Translations under genes and position numbers: made by a program
Assembly (NCBI GenBank): GCA_046290215.1
Contig: JBKAGC010000042.1
Coordinates: 1-19,233, forward strand
Direction: 5' to 3'
DNA from: JAHRVQ01 sp046290215
Lineage (GTDB): Bacteria > Pseudomonadota > Gammaproteobacteria > Pseudomonadales > Azotimanducaceae
DNA length: 19,233 nt
Shown: positions 5,200-12,761 of the stretch, in pieces
How the letters are laid out: each line of letters opens with the position of its first letter
How positions within the stretch are numbered: the first letter of the stretch is position 1
The notes under the pieces: model-generated
Database searches by the model: none
Seen by the model: only the letters and a program-made list of their open reading frames with translations
Told to the model about the DNA's origin: nothing

Positions 5200-6468
5200 A
5201 TGAGTGCACCTTTTCGATATTGGTTTCTGATTCTACAACTGATGATGGCTGGCCAAGCGGCCGCAGCCGGCTTTGGCAATCAAACCTCAGACCCTGCAAC
5301 GCCCACATCAAGCTTTGGCAACAACACGGCCACCTGGCACAACATCTACGGCAAAGGTGGTTTTAGCACCATCGAAGACCTGCTGGTGAGCCAGTCCGGC
5401 GGCTACCTGACCGCTGGTGCTATCGGTCGAAACGCTGCGTTGCAATGGGCGGGCGTTGCTGACAAGCAAATTCAAGTGGCCAAGGTGGATACCGGCGGCG
5501 CTTATGTGTGGGTAAAAACTTTTACGCCGTTTGGTGTTGAAGCCCGCGGTGGTGTCAAACGAATCGTGGAAGATGATCTAGGCAACATCATCATTGCCGG
5601 CAACATTGGCGAATACGGCACCAAAGACCGCAAAGAAACCAGAGACGTTTTTGTTATGAAATTGAACGCTGCTGGGGAAAAGATCTGGTCAAGGAAGTAT
5701 GGCGGCCCAGAGGCGAACACTGTGGGTTCACTGGCTATAGCCAACGACGGCGGCATCCTCGTACTTGGTGATAAAGGCTCGGGCAAAGATCGCCAGACCT
5801 GGCTCTTTAAGCTGACTGAAGCAGGCGATTTTTTAGGTGAGTCGCTGTTCCCGCAGCAAGTGACAAGTAACCTGATAATTACCGATAAACATATGCTGCT
5901 CAGTGGCCGCGGTTTACTCATCGTCGACCAGGCAGGGAATGCCGTGAGCTTCAATGACAATTTTGCCGGTAACCTGTCACATATGATGCCCCACGGAAAC
6001 GGTTATCTGGTGGGCGGAAACGCTGTCAAAGGTGATCGTTATCCACCCTGGATGGGCATGCTGGATAACGATGGCAAGCTGCTGTGGCAACGAACCTACG
6101 ATTTTAAGGGGCAAAAAGTCGCCCATTTTGGTTCCATGGCTGTGGATGGAGAAGGGATATACAGCATTGGCTCACAGAAGAAGACTTTTGGTGATCACGC
6201 GGTAGCGTTTATTTTCAAAACTGACTTCGAAGGCAACCCCGTCTGGAAGAAGTTACTGACGGGTACCAAGCGTGGTTCAAGATTCATGGAAATCGTGCCC
6301 ACATCTGACGGCGGCTTCCTTGCCGCTGGCGCAACGGACGAGGATTTCTCCATGAATACCCGGCCCGTCAAATGGTTTGGTAAAGCGCTACTAGTCAAGA
6401 TCGACAAGGCCGGATCATCGGAGCTACTTGAAGATGAATCCTTAAGCCGAGTCAAATTCTGGCGATAG
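5200..6468 (+). CDS. Exported beta-propeller-like repeat protein
   Basis: 422 aa. Residues 1-23 form a signal peptide (basic start, hydrophobic WFLILQLMMAG, then QAAAA with cleavage near 23/24), so it is exported to the periplasm or beyond. The rest is a string of about six blade-like units, each with a strand such as VFVMKLNAAGEKIWSRKYG followed 20-30 residues later by a DGG(I/F/Y)L-x-x-G turn: near GGYLTAG, GNIIIAG, GGILVLG, NGYLVGG, GEGIYSIG and GGFLAAG. This is the pattern of WD40/PQQ-like propellers found in secreted delta-60-type repeat proteins. Ligand and role are unknown. The frame is open upstream into cmoA, but the ATG at 5200 gives the clean signal peptide. It sits between cmoA and cmoB and looks like an insertion into that locus. 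Confidence 0.8.
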   Translation: MSAPFRYWFLILQLMMAGQAAAAGFGNQTSDPATPTSSFGNNTATWHNIYGKGGFSTIEDLLVSQSGGYLTAGAIGRNAALQWAGVADKQIQVAKVDTGGAYVWVKTFTPFGVEARGGVKRIVEDDLGNIIIAGNIGEYGTKDRKETRDVFVMKLNAAGEKIWSRKYGGPEANTVGSLAIANDGGILVLGDKGSGKDRQTWLFKLTEAGDFLGESLFPQQVTSNLIITDKHMLLSGRGLLIVDQAGNAVSFNDNFAGNLSHMMPHGNGYLVGGNAVKGDRYPPWMGMLDNDGKLLWQRTYDFKGQKVAHFGSMAVDGEGIYSIGSQKKTFGDHAVAFIFKTDFEGNPVWKKLLTGTKRGSRFMEIVPTSDGGFLAAGATDEDFSMNTRPVKWFGKALLVKIDKAGSSELLEDESLSRVKFWR

Positions 6469-6492
6469 TCTCCCGGTAGGTAGACTACTCGT

Positions 6493-6930
6493 TTAGCTGG
6501 CATCACTGCCATCACCTGCTGGTGCCAGCGCTTTAAACATCTTGAATTGCGAGTGCCCCTCTGGGAAGTTTTTTAGCTCACCTGAAACTTCATAACCGTG
6601 CCGTTCGTAAAACGGTCGCGCCTGAAAACTAAAGGTATGTAGCACCGCAAACCGCCGACCTCGGCGCACCGCTTCTTGTTCGGCCGCACGTAGCAACCTA
6701 CTACCCAGCCCCTGACCGCGCAGATCAGAACTCACCCAGATGACATTAATGTGCACCCACTGCCAGATACACTGGGCAATGACACCACCCACAAGATCGC
6801 CGGCGTCGTCTTTGACCCCCAGGCTAAACTCGGCAAAATTCTTTGGGCCAGCAATAGGTTCGTTGAATGCCTCTAGCCTTTCACGAAGCAAATCTTGCTC
6901 GGTGCCACTTAGTCCGCTGCTTATTTCCAT
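6493..6930 (-). CDS. GNAT-family N-acetyltransferase
   Basis: 145 aa with a single GNAT domain. Beta strands 2-4 run from FAEFSLGVKDDAGDLVGGVI to HINVIWVSSDLRG. Motif A, with the acetyl-CoA pyrophosphate loop, is RGQGLGSRLL (71-80). Motif B (FAVLHTFSFQARPFYERHGY) holds the Tyr that usually acts as general acid in GNATs. The acceptor substrate cannot be deduced. The order resembles small acetyltransferases for amines or antibiotics. The gene is on the strand opposite cmoA and cmoB, converging with the beta-propeller gene and diverging from the membrane protein. The ATG at 6930 gives the full domain. Confidence 0.9.
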   Translation of the reverse strand: MEISSGLSGTEQDLLRERLEAFNEPIAGPKNFAEFSLGVKDDAGDLVGGVIAQCIWQWVHINVIWVSSDLRGQGLGSRLLRAAEQEAVRRGRRFAVLHTFSFQARPFYERHGYEVSGELKNFPEGHSQFKMFKALAPAGDGSDAS

Positions 6931-7067
6931 GGCTCACTATCCCTACAGTTCGCAGTGATTTAACCGTAATACGAGGTTTTGTGCGACAAGCACTTTTCGC
7001 CTTATCCACTCTGTGCGATGCTACGCGCCGTACCTTTAACTCAATGCGCCGCCACTCGCACCACGCT

Positions 7068-7604
7068 ATGTCTGAATACATTACTGAAGCTGAATTTACG
7101 CAACTCCAGGCTGACCGGAAAAGTGGTGCAGTGGACGTATCGTTGCCCCGCGAAGTGGCCAGGCAGTTTTTCCTCCGTATTACTTCTGCTGAAGTCAAAG
7201 CCACCACAGGCAAATCCATCACCTTGCAAAAGCTGCTGGTCTGGTTCTGTGCCATCACCTCGCCAATTCTGTTTTTAGCGAGCATGGTATTTTTCGCGAT
7301 GACTCACAGCGCCTGGGAGTCAACTTTAATTTTGCCCATAGCCGGGATCTGCTGGACGGTCATTTACGGCCTCACCTCCAATCAGGGCGGTTGGCTGATC
7401 GGTACCGTGCCATTGGTGATTTGCGCCTTGCCCATGGCAAACCCCAGTGCTAACACTGCTGACCCGATATTTTTGTTTGTCCTTTCAATTTGGCTGCAAA
7501 GAGCCAGTTACTTGCTAGCGGATCGTTGGCTCATGTCCATCATTATGGGGCACTATGATGCTTTCGAGATGATGGAAGCCCACCTGCAAATCGAAACAAA
7601 CTAA
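7068..7604 (+). CDS. Four-helix membrane protein of unknown function
   Basis: 178 aa. A soluble N-terminal segment (1-54, acidic then basic, containing REVARQFFLRITSAEV) is followed by four hydrophobic helices at about 56-78, 85-103, 108-124 and 132-150, and a cytoplasmic tail (GHYDAFEMMEAHLQIETN). I recognise no named family. No start has a good ribosome binding site: the ATG at 7068 is chosen because the charged N-terminus begins there, and an ATG at 7044 would add eight residues. The stop is 9 nt before the GTG of cmoB, so the two are probably transcribed together. The promoter would then have to lie in the 6931-7067 gap, where I saw none clearly. Confidence 0.65.
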   Translation: MSEYITEAEFTQLQADRKSGAVDVSLPREVARQFFLRITSAEVKATTGKSITLQKLLVWFCAITSPILFLASMVFFAMTHSAWESTLILPIAGICWTVIYGLTSNQGGWLIGTVPLVICALPMANPSANTADPIFLFVLSIWLQRASYLLADRWLMSIIMGHYDAFEMMEAHLQIETN

Positions 7605-7613
7605 GCCATCATC

Positions 7614-8573
7614 GTGAGCATTGAAAAGTACATCGAGGCCTGCCTCAAGGCACCGCATATCGCGCCTTTCGCGGACACCCTGGCCGAACAAATCAAAGCG
7701 TTTTTCGCCGAGCGGCCACATGGTCGCACCCTGGAATGGAATGCTGCTCTGGCCGAGTTGCCAGAGCTGACTGTTGATGACTTTGCGCTAAACACCGATA
7801 CCATACGTATCGGCGAAGCTTCTCTAGGCGACAATCTAGAAAGCACCTTGTTGAAGTTCAAACCCTGGCGCAAGGGTCCGTTTCAGCTAGGTGATGTGTT
7901 TATAGATACCGAATGGCGCTCCGACTGGAAGTGGCAACGGATCGCGCCGCACATCTCACCACTACAAGACCGCCACGTGCTGGATATTGGCTGCGGTAAT
8001 GGTTACCACTTACTGCGCATGCTGGGTGGCGGCGCGAGTTCGGCCATCGGCGTTGATCCAACCCGTTTATTTCTTTATCAATTCCATACGCTGCGGCACT
8101 TTTTACCAGAGCTGCCGGCCTGGATTTTACCCCTGCGCTCAGAGCATCTGCCGGCATTTGGATTGTTTGACACAGTGTTTTCTCTGGGTGTGTTGTACCA
8201 CCGCCGCTCACCCATAGACCACCTAACAGAGTTACTCAGTTTCCTAAAACCCGGCGGCGAACTGGTACTTGAAACCTTGATCGTTCCGGGCAGTGAGCAA
8301 ACGGTGCTGGTGCCAGAAGATCGTTATGCAAAAATGGCTAATGTGTGGTTTTTACCAAGCACGCTCGCTTTAGAGAACTGGCTGGCCAGGGCGGGCTTTA
8401 AGCAAATTAGAACCGTGGATATCAACCAAACCACCATTGAAGAACAGCGTGCCACCCGGTGGATGGACTTCCATTCCCTTGAGCAGTTTTTGCATCCTAC
8501 CGATCACTCTCTCACTGCGGAGGGTTTACCCGCACCAAGGCGGGCCACTTTAATCGCCGAGAAGCCAGCTTAG
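7614..8573 (+). CDS. cmoB: tRNA U34 carboxymethyltransferase
   Basis: CmoB transfers the carboxymethyl group of Cx-SAM to 5-hydroxyuridine at tRNA position 34 to give cmo5U, which extends wobble decoding of four-codon boxes. The 319 aa compare with 323 in E. coli. The N-terminal domain (1-115) contains PWRKGPF with Lys87 at the position of the Cx-SAM-binding lysine (E. coli Lys91). HVLDIGCGNGYHLLRM (121-136) is the SAM loop, LGVLYHRRSP (191-200) carries Tyr195 (E. coli Tyr200), and PRRATLIA near the C-terminus carries Arg310 (E. coli Arg315). All three ligands are therefore kept and the gene looks functional. The start is a GTG nine bases after the upstream membrane-protein stop. It converges with the small minus-strand gene ending at 8582. 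Confidence 0.97.
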   Translation: MSIEKYIEACLKAPHIAPFADTLAEQIKAFFAERPHGRTLEWNAALAELPELTVDDFALNTDTIRIGEASLGDNLESTLLKFKPWRKGPFQLGDVFIDTEWRSDWKWQRIAPHISPLQDRHVLDIGCGNGYHLLRMLGGGASSAIGVDPTRLFLYQFHTLRHFLPELPAWILPLRSEHLPAFGLFDTVFSLGVLYHRRSPIDHLTELLSFLKPGGELVLETLIVPGSEQTVLVPEDRYAKMANVWFLPSTLALENWLARAGFKQIRTVDINQTTIEEQRATRWMDFHSLEQFLHPTDHSLTAEGLPAPRRATLIAEKPA

Positions 8574-8581
8574 GCTAGCGG

Positions 8582-8992
8582 TTAAATCTGCAGAGCGTGC
8601 CGTTCTAAAGTTCGGTTCAAATACTGCCAAATACGCGTATTGAGTTCTGTTTGTGCCGGATCGTTTTCAACCCTGGCGTGCACATTAATTAACGCCCGGG
8701 TACACAGATCATGCACCTGGTTCACCGCTGTTAAGGTTAGAACCTCGGTTGAAGTCTGGTAGTCGGGCACTGGCATACTGGCATTTTTGGCTTCCTCAAG
8801 CAGTATCGCCATTTCCTGAATATCGGCAAGTCGATTCGCCACGCCTGATTCGGCCTCATCGGCCAGCGCGTTCATGAGCATGGCCATCATGGCCGCGTCA
8901 CTCATCAAGTAAGTGCTATTAATATTTGGCAATATCTGACCCAGCAGTTTTTGGCTGAGATCACGGATCGCCTGACTGGAGAATGGAATCAT
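8582..8992 (-). CDS. Small helical protein coupled to the phosphotransferase (LvaB-like context)
   Basis: 136 aa, soluble and predicted largely alpha-helical, with no signal peptide, no cysteine cluster and no motif I can assign. It starts with AIRDLSQKLLGQILPNIN, passes through a Met/Ala-rich segment (MSDAAMMAMLMNALADEAES), and ends in WQYLNRTLERHALQI. Its ATG overlaps the stop of the phosphotransferase gene by 4 nt (ATGA), which implies translational coupling and probably a stoichiometric partner. In Pseudomonas putida the phosphotransferase LvaA works with a small protein, LvaB, encoded next to it; position, size and layout match that arrangement. Sequence homology to LvaB or DUF6285 proteins is not shown here and is only suggested. 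It is last in a three-gene operon. Confidence 0.75.
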   Translation of the reverse strand: MIPFSSQAIRDLSQKLLGQILPNINSTYLMSDAAMMAMLMNALADEAESGVANRLADIQEMAILLEEAKNASMPVPDYQTSTEVLTLTAVNQVHDLCTRALINVHARVENDPAQTELNTRIWQYLNRTLERHALQI

Positions 8993-10032
8993 TTCCTAGG
9001 CCCTCCAAACTGTTTGCTGCTCACTGGCGACAGATAATCCAACAATATGCGACTTTGTCGGTCCGTCATCACCCAACCTGCATAAGCCAGAATACTTTGC
9101 TTGCCGGCGCCATGATGAAAGTCTTCCGAGGAACTAATCCAAATAGCCAGACCTTTGAGTGCCGCAAACACCCGCCACCAGAAAAAGTCGTCAAGATTTA
9201 CAGTTAAACCGCTGGCGGTCTCCCAGATTTTGATGGCTTCATCGTGGGGTAAGAGGTTTCCTGCCAGGTCAGGGTTAGCCCAACTCCAGAGTGGATCTAA
9301 CGACCAGGCCAGGTCTTCCAAAGGATCACCCAGGTGGCACATTTCCCAATCCAGCACTCCGGTAATCTTGTTATCACGGTGTAAAAAATTTCCGGTTCGA
9401 AAATCACCATGCACCACACTCAGCTTTTGCGCCGGGGCGGGCATATGGTTTTGCAGCCAACGGATGGCTGCTTCTGCCACAGGCTGTGGATGGATCTCAT
9501 CGTCGTGAATCACGGCCGCCCAGTAATCCAGTTGCTGCTGGGCACTTCGCTCCACATCCGTCTTCGGGCAAAACTGATCAAAGCCCAATTCCAGCGGATC
9601 TTTAGCGGCTAGCTGACCAAGGATCTGCCACTTTTGCTGGCCAATCGCCGCCCGCCCAGCATCGTCCAGTTGCGTCACATCGGAAATGGCATCGGGAATT
9701 TGCGCCATCACGGAAAATGGCGCGCCAAGAATGTCCACATTCTCTTCCAAAAACAGCGGTTCCGGCACGGGTATTTCCGTTGGATATATAGCCGCGTAAG
9801 CACCATATTCCAGCGCGCGCTCTGTATCGATCAAACTGCTTGGCGGGTCGCGGCGCACCACAACTCCGCGTGCCTCCCCTGCCACATCAAGGCTTAATAT
9901 GTAGGTTTCCCGTGAGGCACCGCCAAACACCTGGCTAATGTCCGTGGCGCTAACGTCGGTCTGCCATTTGTCACTGAGATAGGCGCTAACCTGGGTTTGA
10001 ACTTCTTCTAGAGTGGGTACTTGATCTGCCAC
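8989..10032 (-). CDS. Phosphotransferase family protein (ACAD10/11- or LvaA-like kinase)
   Basis: 347 aa with an APH/choline-kinase-like fold. N-lobe: VFGGASRETYILSLDV (glycine-rich segment) and VVVRRDPP, in which Arg60/Arg61 stand where protein kinases have Lys, as in the ACAD10/ACAD11 kinase domain. C-lobe: VVHGDFRTGNFLH (catalytic Asp210, metal-binding Asn215) and GVLDWEMCHLGDPLEDLAW (DFG-equivalent Asp228). This subfamily is known or proposed to phosphorylate hydroxyacyl-CoAs so that the phosphate can leave in a later step. I infer an acyl-CoA-related rather than antibiotic substrate. The start is a GTG directly after the TAA of the upstream gene (no gap), and the stop overlaps the next ATG: a tightly coupled operon. 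Confidence 0.88.
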   Translation of the reverse strand: MADQVPTLEEVQTQVSAYLSDKWQTDVSATDISQVFGGASRETYILSLDVAGEARGVVVRRDPPSSLIDTERALEYGAYAAIYPTEIPVPEPLFLEENVDILGAPFSVMAQIPDAISDVTQLDDAGRAAIGQQKWQILGQLAAKDPLELGFDQFCPKTDVERSAQQQLDYWAAVIHDDEIHPQPVAEAAIRWLQNHMPAPAQKLSVVHGDFRTGNFLHRDNKITGVLDWEMCHLGDPLEDLAWSLDPLWSWANPDLAGNLLPHDEAIKIWETASGLTVNLDDFFWWRVFAALKGLAIWISSSEDFHHGAGKQSILAYAGWVMTDRQSRILLDYLSPVSSKQFGGPRK

Positions 10033-11130
10033 TTACGCCATATCCATCATGTCTTTAAAACCAGACGGTGCATGGGGTCCAGCAATCAGCTGCTCCAAAA
10101 CACCCTGGCCCTTATGGGTGCCATGGGGTGTCACCAGTTCAACGTCGCACATGGCCTGAATGTGTAAGTGCTCTGGACCCATTTCTGAAATTTGCCATTC
10201 GTCGTAGGCCGTGTGTAGTTCACCATGGTGACTACCATGACGATAAGTGGGATGACCGTAACCAATCCCTTCCATATAAAAGTTCCACTTCGGTGTCATG
10301 GTTAACTGCCACTCTGCGCCGTCCGCGGTGGTCATAATAATCTCAGCATGACTGGCATGACGCCGACCTTTGACGAATTCGAGCTTCGATGTGTATTCCA
10401 CCATTTCCGGTGCTGGTGTTTTGCTGTTTATAGTAGGAATAATCACGCCATTCTTATTCCAGGCCCGACCTGCGGCATCATCATTGACAAAGTAATGGGC
10501 ACCAAAATCATCAAAGTTGAGAGGTGCCCAGAGCCAGTAAAATTGAAAAGGGTCTGCCATAGGATTTGGCTGTGCATCTGGCGCGCCAATGTTCCGCACT
10601 CCCCAGCTACGATCCCGGGTGCCCCAGTATTCATCAGCACCGATTTCAACCTTCTTACCTTTGACCGTGATGCTGCCTTGCCAAACGCCGTTTTGCATCA
10701 TGCGGGTCACATCCATGAACAGCTGGCTGCCACTACGTCGGATAAATCGCGGTTCCTCGTGGGCTTCAGTTCGGGCGGTAAAAAGTAAATCTGCAGTAAT
10801 GCCATTTTCTTTATCATTTACCTGCAAACGTAGCTGCCTGAGTGGCTCAACCACATCAAGATGAATTGCACCCACATCAAGATCTAGCCGTTCCAGATAC
10901 ATGACCTTGCTGCCGTAAACGTTGTGTTGCACCCCGTCTACCACCACTGAGAAGGCTGCATCCATAATATTCACATAGGGATACACACCGAGCGCGGCGG
11001 CAAAGAACACATCGCCAGAGCGGTTGTAGCCGTTAAAGAAATAGCGATCGTAGAAGTTCCGATTAGCGCCGGTATAGGCAATGGGCTCAGGTGTCTGGTG
11101 CAGCGGGTAGTCGTCGCCTTTGGTAATCAT
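10033..11130 (-). CDS. AttH/CrtC-like (DUF7064/7065-type) protein, function unknown
   Basis: 365 aa, cytoplasmic (no signal peptide). The sequence is rich in beta strands and aromatic residues: DRYFFNGYNRSGDVFFAAAL near residues 28-47, DEYWGTRDRSWGVRNIG around 165-181 and DPFQFYWLWAPLNF around 193-206. The WGTRDRSWG signature and the paired beta domains match the lipocalin-like AttH/CrtC hydratase superfamily. Members are often annotated as hypothetical beside phosphotransferases or acyl-CoA enzymes. The role is unknown; hydration or lipid binding is possible from the superfamily, but this is inference. It is the first gene of the three-gene operon ending at 8582, with a promoter-like sequence at 11192-11164. 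ATG 11130 has only a weak ribosome binding site. Confidence 0.75.
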   Translation of the reverse strand: MITKGDDYPLHQTPEPIAYTGANRNFYDRYFFNGYNRSGDVFFAAALGVYPYVNIMDAAFSVVVDGVQHNVYGSKVMYLERLDLDVGAIHLDVVEPLRQLRLQVNDKENGITADLLFTARTEAHEEPRFIRRSGSQLFMDVTRMMQNGVWQGSITVKGKKVEIGADEYWGTRDRSWGVRNIGAPDAQPNPMADPFQFYWLWAPLNFDDFGAHYFVNDDAAGRAWNKNGVIIPTINSKTPAPEMVEYTSKLEFVKGRRHASHAEIIMTTADGAEWQLTMTPKWNFYMEGIGYGHPTYRHGSHHGELHTAYDEWQISEMGPEHLHIQAMCDVELVTPHGTHKGQGVLEQLIAGPHAPSGFKDMMDMA

Positions 11131-11163
11131 TCGGAATTCTCGAAGCTATGAAAAGATGCCTCG

Positions 11164-11192
11164 ATTATTGCAACCATGGGCAATGTCCGCAA
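11164..11192 (-). promoter_or_regulatory. Promoter candidate for the AttH-like/kinase operon
   Basis: On the minus strand TTGCGG (11192-11187), a 17-bp spacer and AATAAT (11169-11164) resemble a sigma-70 promoter: -10 matches 5 of 6 and -35 matches 3 of 6. The expected start would be near 11157, giving a leader of about 27 nt before the ATG at 11130. Confidence 0.35.
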
Positions 11193-11323
11193 ACCCCAGC
11201 CTTACAACGGATTGCGTGTGTTAACCACTAGATACCCGAATTGAACAGCTGGGCACAAGGCACTTGCATGATTGAGTAGAGTGCTGTTTGATTGAAGTCA
11301 GTTCAGCGTCAAGGAGTAACCCT

Positions 11324-12757
11324 GTGTCTGAGAAACAGACTGAAACACAGTCGGAGCAACAGACCTCCAAACCCACCACGCTTGGAGAGCTTAAAGCCTC
11401 GGGTTATACGTCGCGAAGTGTACGCGAGGAAATGCGTCACAACCTCATGCTGAAACTCAGCAACAAAGAGGAAGTCTTCCCCGGCATTATCGGCTATCAG
11501 GATACGGTCATCCCGCAAATCGAAAACGCCATTTTGTCGGGTCAGGACATTATCCTGCTTGGCGAGCGCGGCCAGGCCAAATCACGCATCATTCGCAGCC
11601 TAACAAACTTGTTAGACGAAGAGATTCCGATCCTCGACGGCGTTGAAATCCCCGAGAATCCGCTCAAACCCATGAGCAGCAAAGCCCGTCTGTTGATTGA
11701 AGAACATGGCGACAATACTCGCATCCGCTGGCTAAAACGGGAGCGTCGCTATGGTGAAAAGCTAGCAACACCAGACATCACGATTGCCGACCTGATTGGT
11801 GAAATTGACCCGATAAAAATTGCCGAAGGGCGTTATTTGTCTGATGAAGATGCCCTCCACTTCGGTTTAATCCCCCACAGCAACCGCGGTATTTTTGCGA
11901 TTAACGAACTACCTGACCTGGCGGAACGAATCCAGGTTGGCTTGCTAAACGTCATGGAGGAACGTGACGTGCAAATTCGTGGTCATAAGATTCGTCTGGA
12001 TCTCGACATTCTGATTGTTGCTACCGCGAATCCAGAGGACTACACCAATCGCGGGCGCATCATCACGCCGCTGAAAGATCGTTACGGCTCACAAATCCGC
12101 ACCCACTATCCGCAAACGGTACTAGAAGAAATCGCCGTGATGGAACAAGAACAAACTCGCCTGGACCTTGGTGAATACCGCCAGAACGTGCCGTCTTTTA
12201 TGCAGCACATTGTTGCGGAAATTACCCAGCTCGCGCGCAAATCCCCGGACATTAGCCAACGCTCGGGTGTGTCCGTTCGGGCCACTGTGGCGAACTACGA
12301 GGCGCTGCTGGCCAATGCCTTACGCCGCGCCATTACCACCGGTGAACAAGAAATCGTGCCGCGCATTAGCGACCTACCTTTCATCATGCCGTCCCTGCAA
12401 GGCAAGGTGGAGTTTGAAGCCATGGAAGAAGGCCGCGAGGATAAAATCATTGCTAAACTTTTTGATGATGCTGTAAAGGCTGTTTTTAGCCGCTATGCCG
12501 ATGTGCACAAGCTTGAGAACCTCGCCTTAAATTTTGTCGATGGTATGAAGGTCACCACCGGCGAGTCTGTGCCTTCTGAGGACTATCAGGCCATGATCAA
12601 TAAAGTGACTGGTCTTGAGGCTGTGGTCACAGAACTTTGTAAAACCGACTCGGTGGCCGAACAAGCCTCAGCCATTGAGTTTATTCTAGAGGGACTACAC
12701 TTAAATCAGCTCCTCAACAAAGATCAAGTTGGAGGCCGCCACACCTACCGGGCATAA
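11324..12757 (+). CDS. MoxR-type AAA+ ATPase (Mg-chelatase ChlI-like)
   Basis: 477 aa. The start is the GTG at 11324, seven bases after a perfect AAGGAG; the frame is open further upstream without such a site. The first 45 residues are a polar, disordered extension rich in Gln, Glu and Thr. The AAA+ core follows: Walker A GERGQAKS (80-87), Walker B region GIFAINELPDL (189-199), sensor 1 ATANPEDYTNRG (Asn236), then a helical lid with RSGVSVRAT. In Walker B the usual Asp before the catalytic Glu is Asn194 (N-E instead of D-E). The protein belongs with MoxR/ChlI ATPases that act as hexameric chaperones with a VWA partner, and such a gene begins 4 nt after its stop. Targets are unknown; metal insertion or protein-complex maturation is inferred. 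Confidence 0.9.
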   Translation: MSEKQTETQSEQQTSKPTTLGELKASGYTSRSVREEMRHNLMLKLSNKEEVFPGIIGYQDTVIPQIENAILSGQDIILLGERGQAKSRIIRSLTNLLDEEIPILDGVEIPENPLKPMSSKARLLIEEHGDNTRIRWLKRERRYGEKLATPDITIADLIGEIDPIKIAEGRYLSDEDALHFGLIPHSNRGIFAINELPDLAERIQVGLLNVMEERDVQIRGHKIRLDLDILIVATANPEDYTNRGRIITPLKDRYGSQIRTHYPQTVLEEIAVMEQEQTRLDLGEYRQNVPSFMQHIVAEITQLARKSPDISQRSGVSVRATVANYEALLANALRRAITTGEQEIVPRISDLPFIMPSLQGKVEFEAMEEGREDKIIAKLFDDAVKAVFSRYADVHKLENLALNFVDGMKVTTGESVPSEDYQAMINKVTGLEAVVTELCKTDSVAEQASAIEFILEGLHLNQLLNKDQVGGRHTYRA

Positions 12758-12761
12758 ATCC

